Positions 34,491 to 47,435 of a stretch of 64,000 nt of DNA are shown one piece after another; within the stretch, counting starts at the first letter, position 1, and each line of letters starts with the position of its first letter. The notes under the pieces are model-generated. The model saw only the letters and a program-made list of their open reading frames with translations, was not told the origin of the DNA and made no database searches. A program made the position numbers and the translations under genes. Source of the stretch: Pseudeuparius sepicola (lineage: Eukaryota > Arthropoda > Insecta > Coleoptera > Anthribidae); assembly GCA_963920635.1 (NCBI GenBank), contig OY987298.1:33263787-33327786 (forward strand), given 5' to 3'.

Positions 34491-36032
34491 ATGTTATTAT
34501 TTATTAATGCCATAACTCATAACAGTTCTTCCCGAATTATTATCAATGTGTTATTCGAGGAATATTCCAAATATGAATAGGCAGTGTGAAAAGTATGGTT
34601 AGGGGGCTATTTTTAGAGACACTGTTACAAGTTATATTTATTCCCTTTATTCCTGTTGTTTCTTCTTGTCTATGTTATTACCACTAGATTAATAACAATA
34701 GTCAGTAAAAGCATAGTCGAACCAGTTTCGTTCGACTGCTAAAATGACTCGTACTGAAAGCCCCGTCTACTTAGTAGTCGTTGTTTTTCAGCAGTTATTA
34801 TTTTCTGTGTTTAGTGTGTTTTAATGTGTTTTTTATTGTTTAACTCCAGTAGTAGTTTTCTGTTTGATTTAAAGATAGGTGGTACCGATAGTAAAAAATA
34901 ACACCTTTTTATTATTTTAGATACAATGGAAACTGTTGAAACGGAGAATGGAGGCAACTTAATTTGAGAATAGAAGACGCAGCAGGTGGCGTGTCCCCGA
35001 AGAATCTCAGACATGGCCGGAGTTACTTCAACATCACCCACAATAGGTCAAATTGCTTTATTCATTAATAAATAATGTGTGAGATTAACTATTTTTAAGA
35101 TTATCAGAGAGAAAAAAGGAACGAAGCGAATTAGTGAGAGACATACTAAAAAAACTCAAGAAGTTTAAAAAATGCCCAATTGTCTTTATTATTTCCTATC
35201 TAACATATTTGCTTCCCTTACTTGTAGCTATTGCGATCTGCTGATAAGGAACTCACTAATCGATTTTATCTTTATTACATGTTTCCGGATTGCCGAACCA
35301 AGTTCGGTAGACTGGGAATATTAACGATGACCAAGACTGTTTATCTGTGATTTATCCGGACTGAAAGAGGACCAAGGACCTGTGATATGTATTTTCTAAA
35401 TAGGAGTTAATTAATTATTTTGTTTCTATTCATTACGTTTTTGTATATGGTTTTATGGTGGTGACAAAAATAATCCTAAATAATAGTAATTGCCACCCCT
35501 CCCCCCACAATATTCCTAAATTGGAGTATTGTGAGGGCGAGAATATTATTATACCCGCCTGATATGTTTATTTAGTTTTTGTTTTAAATATATATAAAAA
35601 AAAAACGAAAATACTTTAATACATATATCCCTGTAGTCCTTTTAATTGTTTTATTTCTGAAAAGGAACACATAATGTGGCGGAATATATCACATTATGCG
35701 CTCTTTTTTTGAAATAAAGCAATAATTAAAAGTAATTCAATATTCCAGTGGGAGATCCTAGTTCAAATTTCCCGCTTCTCCCCCTTTGCCCCTCCCCCCC
35801 CGCAGAATTCCTTACAGAAATTCCAACCAAGGTTTATCCAACCCGGTAAGGTGGCGCTGACCGTTCTGCCTCCTGTCAGCGGTGTTGCCAGGCAAAAGCA
35901 TTGACGCCGCATTTCTTATCCTATATATTTTGTGGCTGTAAGCTTCTGCTACTGAAACCTTATGGTCATGTATATAATATACCTAATAATATAGGTAGGT
36001 ACTCTTGTATTTAGTATCTAAGAATTAAATTG
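34491..36032. other. Interior of the host element, no gene recognised
   Basis: AT-rich sequence resuming the disrupted element. A family Y-like stretch (GAGTATTGTGAGGGCGAGAAT) lies near 35524 in inverted orientation. A patch near 34975-35040 and one near 35221-35330 look exon-like (a TTGTAG acceptor-like string near 35223), but no domain or joined frame could be supported. Confidence 0.35.
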
Positions 36033-36194
36033 AATATTAAATGTAGGTTCAGGGTTCCACCTCAGGTTCCACTACTCCTCCTAGAACGTTCTAATCTAAT
36101 TAGAAAGAACTTTCATTTGCATTTAATATTCAAATTAGAAAGTTCTAGGAGGAGTGGTGGAACCTGAGGTGGAACCCTGAACCTACATTTAATA
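36033..36194. repeat. Hairpin with ~60-bp arms
   Basis: GTAGGTTCAGGGTTCCACCT and CAGGTTCCACTACTCCTCCT on the left are mirrored by AGGAGGAGTGGTGGAACCTG and AGGTGGAACCCTGAACCTAC on the right, with ATTAAATG/CATTTAAT closing the base. The loop of about 35 bases includes GAAAGAACTTTC. It is a compact MITE-like fold-back without coding potential. Confidence 0.88.
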
Positions 36195-36475
36195 ATTAAA
36201 ACAGCGCAAGTGGCGCCCTCTGTGAGATACGGTGAAATTGACATTTTCAGCTTATTCTCCATCCCCAAAAACATACCAGTGCCAAATTTCAGTTCAGCCG
36301 CTTGATTATTTCGGTAGATGTAGCCAAAATTCAATTTAAAAAAACGAACTTCAACGCCCTGTATCTCAAAAGTTAGGACGTTTACGACATACGTTCATAT
36401 GAAGTTTTTTTCTTAAAATGGGCCCAAGAATAACCCCCTTAAGTATTAGCATGTCATTAAGGAACACCCTGTATA

Positions 36476-37208
36476 CAGGGTGTAACTGCCAACTTTGCAC
36501 CTTAGTATCAATATTTTGAAAAATTATATTTTCATTTGGAGAATTGACTGATATGCACTTTTGCTATGGACTTGCGAATGGCAATAAAAAACATGCGGAA
36601 ACGCATAGTTGCGTGTATTGAAAGAGACGGCGGTCATTTCGAACATTTAATAATTTAATTTTCTAATAGCAATACGTTTCTTTTATTATTGTTTTTGCTT
36701 TTGTATTTTGTTAAATAAAGTTTAATTGACATCCACAGATTGCTAGATTTATTCTTAAAGTGACTATTGTTCATTGCAGCGTTGCCGTTCTTTGAAAATA
36801 ATTAAAAAACGGCTGAGAATATGAAAAAATACTAAGAGATGCTTTTTGTTAACCATTGAATTTACCATTCAAAACAAATTTAAAAAATGCGATTATACAG
36901 GGTATTCATATTTTTCTGAACTTATTAATTTAAATAACACCCTGTATCTCCGCAACTGGGGGCCTCACAAGCTTCATATTAACCTTAAATTTGACAACTC
37001 ATCCGCTCATGTGACACGCCAAGTTTGAAGAAAATATCTCGTATACTTCTAGAGATACTAAGAAATATGTGTATTTTTCTCTAAATTTCTACGCTCTGTA
37101 TAAAGAAAACTATATCCCGTAGGAGAAAAAAATACATGAAGAAGTGCCCTTATTTTGACTCCAAGAATACGTGGTTTAATTTTTGACCATCAGTTTAGTT
37201 ACACCCTG
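36476..37208. mobile_element. TA element, CAGGGTGTAACT ends
   Basis: Left end TA|CAGGGTGTAACTGCC, right end TTTAGTTACACCCTG|TA. Immediately before it, another CACCCTG|TA end (about 36464-36473) abuts tail to head, so two elements share one TATA junction. Inner ACAGGGTATTC (about 36897) and CACCCTGTATC (about 36939) are further end-like motifs. The open frame at 36846-37028 is a shadow. Confidence 0.65.
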
Positions 37209-38087
37209 TATATGATCATAAAGTTTCAGTAGCAGAAGCTTTTACAGCTATCTAATCATTAAAATGTATCTGTTGATACACTTATTTATTTACCATTTAC
37301 CTGTGATTTGCAAATAATATAGGCTTGATGTGTTGATGTGTTTGTTAATGTGATGACAGTCCAATCTACCTTTTTTGCATAAGCCGGCATTTATTAATAT
37401 AGCGTTGCGCTTACCGTCTAGGAAACGGAGCGATCAGAGCGCATTACGTTTCCTAGCTGGCTGCCGCAACGAGTAGCGTTGACCGTATAGGAAACGCACG
37501 ATACAGTGTATCGTGAGGAAACGTAAATATGCTGACGGCATCAGAATTTCTTTGCGTCGGCGCAACGGCGGTCTCGGCTGAAATGCGCAAGTCGCGTATT
37601 GCGAAATTTTACATCTTGGAAGGTAGCTTATTTATATTGTAAATATCAATTCTAAAATGAATCATAATAAAAATTAAGATTATACCTTTTGTAATAGCAA
37701 AACCTAACCTGCCATAACTGACATATTCAGGTTGTTGGACTGAAGAAACGGGGCTGAAAATTTGTCGGACAAGTTGTCGACTATCTTTTATAGGCAATTA
37801 TGAGCAATTTCAATTAAAAATTAGGTGTTGTGCAATAAAAAACGGTACCACGCTATATAGCTAGAGTGCATGTTGCGGGCAAAAAAATTTTCTTTTGTTT
37901 TAACGCATAATCTTTCAATTAACATAATAATTGCAGTTTTGTAATAAAAAATCGAAACCGCGCTAGAATGACAGGTTTAGGTGCTGTGCATTGTGCGTGC
38001 GGGAAAGCGCCCATCCCGCACTCTGAAAATGAAGCCCCTAATTGCCATTTTTACGACTTTTGTAATAATGATGAAAAAAGGACGCTG

Positions 38088-39699
38088 TACTGGGGATTAT
38101 TATTATTCAATATTATGCAATTATTACATACGAAAATTCGTATCTATGACTCAAACTATAGAATAAATAGTATTACTCGTTAGTTTGTGCTCAAACTTAA
38201 GTAGTAGTTTGTATAATAGGAGTGGATAATGATGTCCATATAGGTGTCATCGTGTCATCCGAAGACGGGGGCTATGAGCACGACGCCATAGGCGGAATGC
38301 TGCTTAATCGTTAGAGGACGATATGTATATTGTACAATTGTACGAGTATGTATATTCCACTCGAGTTGCATTTTTTCTACGTGCAATAGGCGCTAAAAGG
38401 ATATCTCGATAAACGGTTAAATAATTTGGCAGATCACACTGGTGTTTTATAATAAAATAAATTCAAGGGTCCCTACCTAGGACGTTGTACCTATGTGAAA
38501 TTATATCCGTTCAGTCATCTGGAATTGACTAGGTAGGTATACCCTTATTCATTCTGTAGACTGGTGAAGAAAACAGCAAATATAACACGTAGGAGTAGAA
38601 AAGGTATTTTTTTCTTTTATTTTTAATGGCTTTTCGCGAAACGAAACTGGCCTTATCTTTCAGGTGTTAGTAGATCACATCTCAACTAGGTAATCCAGTG
38701 AGTGCAATGTGAAAAACAATTGCGATACAGTGATACTTCAGTTCTAATTTAAGTTTGTTATCAGTGTTGCAAACCCAAATAAATATTTTATTTCAAAATT
38801 GTAATATTATCAATGTCACACTTGATATTTCAAATATCTATCATCAGAATCAGATGGTGGATATCCCAATAATAATTAAAAAAAATCCTTTTTAAGCTTT
38901 TATTTAAACCATGTACAAACGAATAAAATAAGTTTAGGTTTTCGTTAAGATAATTCAATTCCAAATTACGACAAGCTTGTGCAAATCAAAAAGCTTGTCG
39001 CGCGAAATGATGATAAAAGTACCTAATTACCAATTAATTTTATTGGACAGTGATTGGTTGATAAGCAAATCTTGGAGCGGCGGCCATATTGATGTGATGT
39101 CACTAACTTTATGGTTTTCTACCCAAAGCCATTTCATTTGATGCCCATCTTAAGGGGGTTGAAAAGAAAATGTAATCCGCCATCTTGGAGCGGCGGCCAT
39201 ATTGAATTTAGTGTGATGTCACTATCTTTATCGTTTTCTACTCTTCACACCCTTTCATTTGATACCCATATTAAAGGGGTTGACAAAAAATTCATCATCG
39301 GCCATTTTGAAAGTATTACTATCTTGACTATTGCATATTGTATTGTCACCAGAATAAAGGTGTATGCAAAATTTCAGCTCAATCGGATGTCAAGAAGTGG
39401 TTCTAAATCAGCTTGCAATCAATGATTCGACCCACACATACATACATAGAACCAGTGACTATAGAACCTTTCTATAGTCACTGATAGAACTAACAAGGCA
39501 AGTTAAATAAAAGCTTGTAAAAATAGATAATAATCATAGGTCTTTTAATACCTCGGTTTTGACTAGCGGCGCCCTAAAGTAGTAATATTTTTATACATTA
39601 GGTATGTCCCCGTATCCAGAGACTTCAGGCTGGACCAACATTATAATATTAAAGACCTGTGTAGTATGCATAGCATACCAAAAAACAAAAAGTTGGTTT
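38088..39699. other. Intergenic; degenerate dispersed repeat at 39055-39440
   Basis: TCTTGGAGCGGCGGCCATAT occurs near 39069 and again near 39183, each followed by a GATGTCACTA and TTTCATTTGATACCCAT block: two units of about 115-125 bp. After them come GCAAAATTTCAGCTCAATCG and ACACATACATACATAG, typical of dispersed insect repeats. No gene was recognised in the rest. Confidence 0.45.
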
Positions 39700-39892
39700 T
39701 GTGATATATGTTCTAGGTGGATATCTAGGGGCAGGTGCGGCTATTGTAAGCAGTACTTCTGCCTGACAGATATAACAGCAGTCATCAATAAACCGTCTCA
39801 CAAGAAATAAAGTTGTTTGCATACGCCTCATCTGTGCTACGTTACTGAAACGCATCTAATGCAGAGCGTATAACAAAAACAAGGACATAGCA
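39700..39892 (+). repeat. 5' LTR of the mag-like element
   Basis: A short LTR with AATAAA at about 39807-39812 (GAAATAAAGTTG), a likely poly(A) signal. TGGTGGCAGCG follows immediately and is the presumptive primer binding site; the matching tRNA was not assigned. Confidence 0.9.
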
Positions 39893-40119
39893 TGGTGGCA
39901 GCGTGAAAAGCGCTTGTGAGGTAAAAAAAAAACGGTTGTGCCAGCAGGTTCGAGGTTCGAATAGAGGCTAGACTTGCGGTTCGTGATACGTCGAGGGTAC
40001 GTCGGACAGACAAAGGACATTTTCGGCGGAAATAAACATCGATTAATGTTTTAAGCTCATAGTGCTTGTGTTCAGGACATCTGTACTTATTAATCGTGTG
40101 TTATTGCTGATTTTTGACA

Positions 40120-42789
40120 ATGGGTGACCACAGTAGGGCCCCGGAACCACTTAACTTCAGCGGAGACATTGCTGGTAACTGGAAATTGTGGCGACAGAAA
40201 TTCGAGTTGTATTTAACTGCCAGTGGAAAAAGCCAAAAAGAAGATAAGGTTAAAATAGCAATCCTACTAAATTTGCTAGGAGATGAAGGAATAAAAATCT
40301 TCAACACCTTTGAATACACAGGAGATGAAAACCAAGACAAATTGGCTCATGTGTTAGCAAAATTTGAGAGATATTGTAAGCTACTTAAAAACCTCGTGTT
40401 TGAACATTTTAAATTTTTTAAGAAAGAACAACATGCTGGTGAAAGCTTTGATCAATTCATCACAGCTTTGAGGGAATTAGCTTCAACTTGTGAATTCAAG
40501 GAAAAGGATGTTTTGATTCGCGACAGAATTGTGCTAGGCATAAAAGACCCTAGGGTACAAGAAAAATTACTACAATATCCGGATTTGGAACTAAGTGAGG
40601 CAATAAACATTTGTCGTTCGATGGAAAGTAGCGTATCTACAATGAATGAAATTTCGAGAGAAAATGTAAACATCAATCTGGTAAACAGAAGACACACGTT
40701 TGGTGGACACACTCCAGGACCAGGCACGAGTAGAACCACAGCTAGAGGCCGAGCTGTGCCGACAGGGGGTCCAGGAAATTCTGCAACCTACAACAGGGAC
40801 ACAGGTACTTCTGGAAACCCAGGTAACTATAAAACAGGGTGTAAATGTTGCGGCCAGCAACATGAACGAGGTAGGTGCCCCGCCTATGGCAAAATTTGTA
40901 GTTTTTGCAAGCGAAAAGGACATTTTCGTAAACAGTGCCCTAAAAGGGTGCATGTGCATGCAATGGTTCAAGAAATCGTACATGAAATAAACGAAGGTGT
41001 TCGCGATAATTCAAACGTTGTTGAGAACAATTCTCGGGACAATTCGTGTCAAGATGTAGAAAATCGTGTTGTTTGGACAGTTACAACTAAACCAGAGACA
41101 AACTCGGTTGAGAATTCGGTTATTAGTGCTGTAAATTGGTATGAAAAAATACTAGTTTCCGGAACAGACTTCATGCTAAAAATAGACTCCGGTAGTGAAG
41201 TTAATACGCTAAACCTTAGTGATTTTAATAAATTGAAAATTCCCCTAAATAGACTAAATAGAGCTAATTCTATACTATCATCGTACTCTGATCATGAAAT
41301 AGATGTAGTAGGACAAATCTACTTAGAGTGTGTGTTTAAAAAAAATCGTAAAAAAGTATTGTTTTTCGTGATTAACTCAACAGTTAAACGTTCGCTCCTA
41401 GGACTTGAAACAGGTCGTGCGTTTCGAATTATACCAATGCCTGAAGCAGATGGCAATATATATGTTGTAAATAGCGATGTTAAGGCGCATGAACTGCATG
41501 AATTACAAGATATTTTACAAAAATTTAAAACTGTTTTTTCCGGCATAGGAAGGGTCAAAAAAGAATATAATATCACTTTAACAGCGGATGCGATTCCACA
41601 TGTTAGTGCAGCCAGAAAAGTACCATTGGCACTCAAAGAAAAAGTCAAGGAAAATCTTGATCGAATGGTTGAGGACAATATCATAATCAGGGTGACTGAA
41701 CCTACTGATTGGGTAAATCCCATAGTAGTGGTGCCAAAACCAAATGGTGACATACGGATTTGTATGGATCCCCGGAATTTAAATAGGTTCATAAAACGTG
41801 AGCATTTTGAAATAACAACACAGGACACTCTGTTTAGTCAGCTAGCAGGTGCACAATATTTTACTCTGCTTGATGCATCGTCAGCATTTTTACAAATACC
41901 TTTGACTCATGAAAGTTCTGTCTTATGCACTATAACGACTAGTTTTGGACGATATCGATATTTACGTTGTCCATACGGAATATCTTCAGCACCAGAAATA
42001 TTCCAACGTTGCATGTTTGAGATACTAGAAGGCGCAGAAGGAGTTTTAACGTACTTTGACGATATACTAGTGTATGGTAAAACGCTCGAGGAGCACAACA
42101 AGAATTTACATTCAGTGCTGCAAAAAATCAAAAATAGTGGCCTGACGCTTAATAAGGAAAAATCTGTCTTTTGTGTCAACAAAATTCGATTTTTAGGTCA
42201 CATAATCGGCCGTGATGGCATATCACCTGATATAAGAAAGACTGGAGCAATTAAAGAAATGCAACCTCCAAAAAATCGTAAGGAGCTACAAAGATTTTTA
42301 GGCATGATTGTCTATTTGTCTAAATTTATACCTAACCTATCGAACGAAACAAATACACTGAGAAAACTGCTAAGTTTGAGAAACGAATGGATATGGTCTT
42401 CGGTTGAGGAATCCTGTTTCAATCGGTTAAAAGAATTGGTAATGTCAGCTACGATACTCTCATACTTTGATCCTGGTAAAGAAGTTACTCTTTCTGTGGA
42501 TGCTAGTCCATATGGGCTTAGAGCTGTTCTTAGCCAAGAAAACAAACCAATCGAATTCGCTAGTGTATCATTGACCCCCACACAACAGCGATACAATCAC
42601 ATAGAAAAGGAATTATTAGCCCTAGTGTTCGGATGTGAACGTTTTAATTACTATCTATGTGGTAGAAGATTTACGATAAATAGTGATCACAGATCTTTGA
42701 TAGGACTCTTAAAAAAACCACTCGATGAGATGTCACCTCGTATTCAACGCCTTGCACTTAGGCTGATGAAATTCAATTTTACTCTTGTA
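40120..42789 (+). pseudogene. gag-pol: mag-like gag-pol, 5' part to RNase H
   Basis: The frame opens at ATG 40120. Gag spans about residues 1-240. Two zinc knuckles at about 240-275 read CKCCGQQHERGRC and CSFCKRKGHFRKQC, which would bind RNA. Protease has MLKIDSGSEVNTL near residue 356. RT covers about 480-720 with RICMDPRNLN, LLDASSAFLQIPL, and YFDDILVYG as the catalytic centre near residue 645. RNase H begins with TLSVDASPYGLRAVLSQ and NHIEKELLALVFGCERF. Gag and pol form one frame without a break in this half. At FNFTLVY the frame runs into the inserted TA element and ends in non-homologous residues (stop at 42903). Confidence 0.93.
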
Positions 42790-42791
42790 TA

Positions 42792-44444
42792 CAGTGTGTC
42801 CCACTTAAGGACTGACCACCCCTGTAAAATTTTTATTTATAGCTCGATTTTCATAAACTTTTTTTTGTTGGATAGAGCTTCAAAAATGGCATCAAACACA
42901 TAATTCAGGTGCCTCGTGCGTTAAAGTCATGGCCCACTGAGACGGTGTTTTAGTGCTGAAATTTCGAGAAGTACTATTAGGGATTTTTTTTAGAGGAAAA
43001 TTAATGCCAGACTCTTATTCAGCATTGTTCGAAACCCAAACGTACCAATTTGCATTGGCGTAGCTCTACAGGGAGATTCAAAATTTTTATTGCCACACTT
43101 AAGGGCTGACCACCCTCGTAAAATTTTTATTTATAGGTCGATTTTCATAAAAAAAATTGTTGGGTAGAGCTTTAAAAATGGCATTAAATGCATAATTCAG
43201 GTTGCCTTGTGCGTTAAATTCATGGCCCACTGAGACGGTGTTTTAGTGCTGAAATTTCTAGAAGTACTATTATGGATTTTTTAGAGGAAAATTAATGCCA
43301 GATTCTTAATCAGCATTGTTCGAAACCCAAATGTACCAATTTGCTTTGCCGTAGCTCTACAGGGAGTTTCTAAATTTTTATTGCCACACTTAAGGGCTGA
43401 CCACCCTCGTAAAATTTGTATTTATAGCTTGATTTTCATAAACTTTTTGTTGGGTAGAGCTTTAAAAATGGCATTAAATGCATAATTCAGGTTCCTCGTG
43501 CGTTAAATTCATGGCCCACTGAGACGGTGTTTTTAGTGCTGAAATTTCGAGAAGTACTATTAGGGAGTTTTTAGAGGAAAATTAATGCCGGTTTCTTGTT
43601 CAGCGTTGTTGGAAACCCAAACGTACCAATTTGCATTACCATAGATCTACAGGGTGTTCAAAAAAAAATTACAAGGAAAAGTAAGGCCGGATTCTTATAT
43701 GCAGTGAGAGGTTCCAAACAAAAACGTACTAATTTGTAATTAATTTTCTTAATTTCTAGTAAGTTGGTCACTAAAATATTCGTGAGGAACTCATATTCTT
43801 TCAAAAATTTATTAGCGAACAATTTCTTTATTTAATTTAATATCATCAAATACATGAATAAACAACACAACATAACATAAACTCAAATTTCAGTCATTTC
43901 AATTAGTCCTCCATTTTCTAATGTAAATTGGTACGTTTGGGTTTCCAACAACGTTGAATAAAAATCTAGCATTATTTTTTCTCTAAAAAAGTCCTACTTC
44001 TCGAAATTTCAGCACTAAAACTTCGTCTCAGTGGGCTATGAATGTAACGCACGAGGCACATGAATTATGCATTTAATGCCATTATTGAATCTCTATCCAA
44101 CAAAAAAAAGTTTATGAAATCGTGCACTAAACTAAAAAACTAAACACTAAAAATTTTGAAACGTCCTGTAGAGCTATGGTAATGCAAATCGGTACGTTTG
44201 GGTTTCGAACAACGCTGAATAAGAATCCGGCATTGATTTTCCTCTAAAAAAATCCCTAATAGTACTTTTCAAAATTTCAGCACTAAAACACTGTCTCAGT
44301 GGGCCATGAATTTAAGGCACGAGGTACCTGAATTATACATTTAATGCGATTTTTTAAGCTCTAGCCAACAAAAAAAAGTTTATGGAAATCGAGCCATAAA
44401 TAAAAATGTTACAGGGGTGGTCAGTCCTTAAGTGGGACACACTG
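42792..44444. mobile_element. Fold-back TA element with tandem arm units, inside pol
   Basis: Ends CAGTGTGTCCCACTTAAGG and the mirrored CCTTAAGTGGGACACACTG, flanked by TA on both sides. The left part has three tandem units of about 300 bp, each starting near (C)ACTTAAGGGCTGACCACC (about 42800, 43095, 43388) and containing GGCCCACTGAGACGGTG and CAAACGTACCAATTTGC. The right part (43920-44444) carries the mirrored unit once to twice. The reading frame of the retrotransposon is in register on the two sides once one TA is discounted. Confidence 0.9.
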
Positions 44445-44446
44445 TA

Positions 44447-45895
44447 TATACCAGGGAAACATCTCGAGGTACCAGATACCCTTAGTCGTGATCCCATGAA
44501 AGAAGTGATAAATACAGACTACTTAGAAACGAATTTAAGAGTATATGCCGTTATATCAACTAGGCCAGAAAACGAACTTAGGTTACAAAAAGCAATTGAT
44601 GAAGACTTTGCCCTTCAAAAAATTAAGCATTATTGCTTGAATGGATGGCCAACTCACAGATCTAATGTGTCAAATGAAGTTAAAAAATATTGGTCGATTA
44701 AAGATGACATATATCTGCATAAAAATGTTCTTTTTTATAAAAAACGATTAATGATACCCGAAAGTTTACGACAAGAGTTTTTAGACATGATTCATAGATC
44801 ACATCAAGGTGTTATATCGCGTGCAAAAAGCTTGCTCAAGAAGCTATTTATTACCCAGGTATATCTGCGGATATTGAAAAAATGGTATTGGCGTGAAATA
44901 TCTGCCAATGTTACTCGAAAGCAAATCAACGTGAACCACTCATGTCACATGAGGTGCCTGAATTACCATGGCAGAAAATCGGAATTGATTTCAAGGCCCT
45001 TGGAACTCAAGATTTTTTAGTAACAGTAGACTACTTCTCTAAATTCATTGTTGTTAACAAACTAACTAGTAAAACAAGCGAGTCCGTTGTATCCACATTG
45101 AAGAATGTTTTTTCTGTTAATGGGATTCCCCAAGAGATATTTTCGGACAATGGCCCACCATTCAATTCAGCTGAATTTCGTAGCTTTGCACAGAAATATG
45201 ACATAAAGTTGACTACATCTAGCCCGCACTATCCTCGCTCAAATGGAATGATAGAGCGTGCTATACAGACAGTTAAGAGTCTGCTCACTAAATGTCTTCA
45301 AGATGGAGGAGATCCATTCCTTGCTGTTTTAAGTTATAACATGACACCCAAGCAAAATTTACCTGCTCCTTGTGACCTCCTAATGGGAAGAAAAATAAGG
45401 TCGGTTCTACCTGTAAATCAAGAGATTTTTAAACCTAAATTTCCAGTTAAGGGGGTAAAGGAAGAAATGCAGTGAATGCAGTCCAGACAAAAGAGATATT
45501 ACGACATTTCCACGAAGAAATTGACCCAGCTTGTACCAAATCAACAGGTTATCGTTCAGGAAAAACCTCGACAATGGAAACCAGGCGTTGTTTTACATAA
45601 ATCTGGCCCCAATGACTACAGTGTGCAAGTTGGACATGGAGAATACCGAAGAAATAGGCAGTTCATAAAGCCTATGCAAGTTCCTGAGAATAGACCACGG
45701 ATTGAGTCCCAGAACCTGATAAGAGAATCTGCAGAAGAATCCAAGATTGAGACACCAGATTGGTCAAGACAAGAAGATGATTTAAAGAATAATACCGATT
45801 TAGGCACTGTGCTAGGGACCTCTAGTAATAGTTCAAATTTACCTGTAACTAGACACGGCAGAGCTGTCAAACCGCCTGATAGGTTAAAATATTAA
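44447..45895 (+). pseudogene. pol: mag-like pol, 3' part: integrase
   Basis: It resumes with YIPGKHLEVPDTLSRDP, the end of RNase H. The integrase zinc-binding region is damaged: HRSHQGV is present, but the frame shifts near 44830 and TGA at 44894-44896 replaces a codon next to the NICQCYS ligand segment. The catalytic core reads WQKIGIDFKAL, IFSDNGPPFNS and HYPRSNGMIERAIQT, giving D, D and E. A second TGA at 45473-45475 precedes MQSRQKRYYD. The C-terminus ends near PVTRHGRAVKPPDRLKY, typical of this group. At least three lesions plus the insertion make the copy inactive. Confidence 0.9.
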
Positions 45896-45935
45896 TGTGC
45901 TTTATATAAATTATTCTTTTCTTTTAGAAGGGGCA

Positions 45936-46128
45936 TGTGATATATGTTCTAGATGGATATCTAGGGGCAGGTGCGGCTATTGTAAGCAGTACTTCTGCCT
46001 GACAGATATAACAGCAGTCATCAATAAACCGTCTCACAAGAAATAAAGTTGTTTGCATACGCCTCATCTGTGCTACGTTACTGAAACGCATCTAGAGCAG
46101 AGCGTATAACAAAAACAAGGACATAACA
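45936..46128 (+). repeat. 3' LTR of the mag-like element
   Basis: Preceded by the purine tract AGAAGGGGCA. It matches the 5' LTR apart from about four bases, and GGTTT follows at 46129-46133. Confidence 0.9.
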
Positions 46129-46133
46129 GGTTT

Positions 46134-46902
46134 AATGTTAAAAACACCATTGTTGCAAAATATTTTATAAAATTAAAACATGCAAATATATCTGTTACAA
46201 CGAATTTAATATCCAAAATAAAATAAAATACTTGTTTGTCATGTGTCATGTCCCTTTAATTTGGCAAGTTTAAATAGCATAATATATCCATTCATTTCCT
46301 TAAGCAAAGCCAGTCTAAAATGCTCAAATATACATTTTGGTAGGTAGGTACCTTTTGGTTTGAAATCGAATCCATGGCTAGTTGTATCGTTAAGTTGTGA
46401 AGTAAATTCTAAAATGAACCAAAAGCCAATATCCGGTGAACAATGATAATAATAATAATTCTCACCCTCACAATTCTCCAAACTAGGAGTACCCCAGAGC
46501 AACCACATGCTTGTGAAGGTGAAAACATCTAAGATGGGAATTGTTATTTTTCCAAAACTAGCGCTCCTCGCGCCTTTGTGATATCTATGTTTTGTGCGGA
46601 TAAATGCATATTTGCTTGCTTCATTCAATGATAGTACGGTGTAAAGCCATTTTATTGTGACTTTTGGATTCCAGTCTGAGGTTTGGCAACGACACGTCCG
46701 TTGGTCGCTTGGTCCCTTGGTTTGAACTTGACCGTTTGTTTGGTTTGGGAATTGATTTTGGGTATTGGTAATCCAAAAATCTGAATCAAATGGGCTTTAC
46801 TTCGTTCGGGTTCGTCTGATTTCAACTGCACCTACGGTATACAGATCATTGGTCCCTACTTTTCGAGGTAAAATAAATGGATTCTTAAAAAGCCGCGTCC
46901 AG
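46134..46902. other. Intergenic; family Y copy at 46445-46525
   Basis: AATAATAATTCTCACCCTCA with CAAACTAGGAGTACCCCAGA matches the copy at 9268. Otherwise AT-rich; the minus-strand frame at 46239-46628 has no recognised domain and overlaps the repeat. Confidence 0.45.
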
Positions 46903-47435
46903 ACATGTAACAACGCTCTGTGCCGCGTAACACCGTCGCGTATAGTTTGGATGGCACACCGTAACAGCGTAACACCGTAAGACCGCAACATCACGGCCTT
47001 CCACTCCTTGTCGGTTTTCTCGCGTCCGATCAAAGAAAATGATACGCCACCACGTTACTTTTGTACCTATTTTCTGTTTATACGGGACGAAGCGAAGCGC
47101 CGTCGGTTCCCTGTCTTCACCACGTCGATATTCTGTTTAGTTATTATTTTAATTTCGATGAGAGCAGTCTTGCCTGTCAACGATTTTGTTGCTCCGTCTC
47201 CTCCAAAAAAAAGACAAGTTTAAAGGTGGCGACTGACTTCCAGTAATGTAACATGTTACACATCGAGCATTACACCAGTGAGTACAGAAACTGAGCCGTT
47301 CGCGGCGAGCTGCTCGCGCTCGCGACCGCTCCATCGCGTTGTCGTTTTTTTTGCGAATCCCTTTGAAGTGTTCGCTGCTAGTCAATCGGCACTCTAGTCT
47401 CGCGACGAGCGTTGTGTGTGAACGTTGTGTTTAGG

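Larger units (their letters stand above)
26613..38087. mobile_element. Long inverted-repeat element disrupted by a gypsy insertion
   Basis: Both ends are CAGCGTCC/GGACGCTG flanked by TA (26611-26612 and 38088-38089). Arms mirror over long stretches. GCGCTTTCCCGCACGCAC and TGTCATTCTAGCGCGGTT (26709-26757) match 37963-38012. GCATAAGCCGGCATTTATTA-type sequence and the AGGAAACGTAACGCGCTC region (28270-28360) match 37376-37455. The left arm contains extra fold-back DNA at 27219-27935. Inside lie an exon-like segment (28584-28749), the gypsy element at 28761-34486 and a TA element at 36476-37208. A DAIDGTHIYL-like reading at about 28205-28235 recalls Harbinger nucleases, but weakly. Superfamily unassigned. 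Confidence 0.7.
39700..46128 (+). mobile_element. Complete mag-like Ty3/gypsy element, interrupted
   Basis: Two 193-bp LTRs (39700-39892, 45936-46128) begin TGTGATATATG and end CA; I count about four differences between them. The 5-bp duplication GGTTT lies at 39695-39699 and 46129-46133. Gag has two CCHC knuckles, as in the mag lineage. The pol gene is interrupted at 42792-44444 by a TA element, and the 3' half carries two in-frame stops and a probable indel. Without the insertion the element is about 4.8 kb. Confidence 0.93.
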
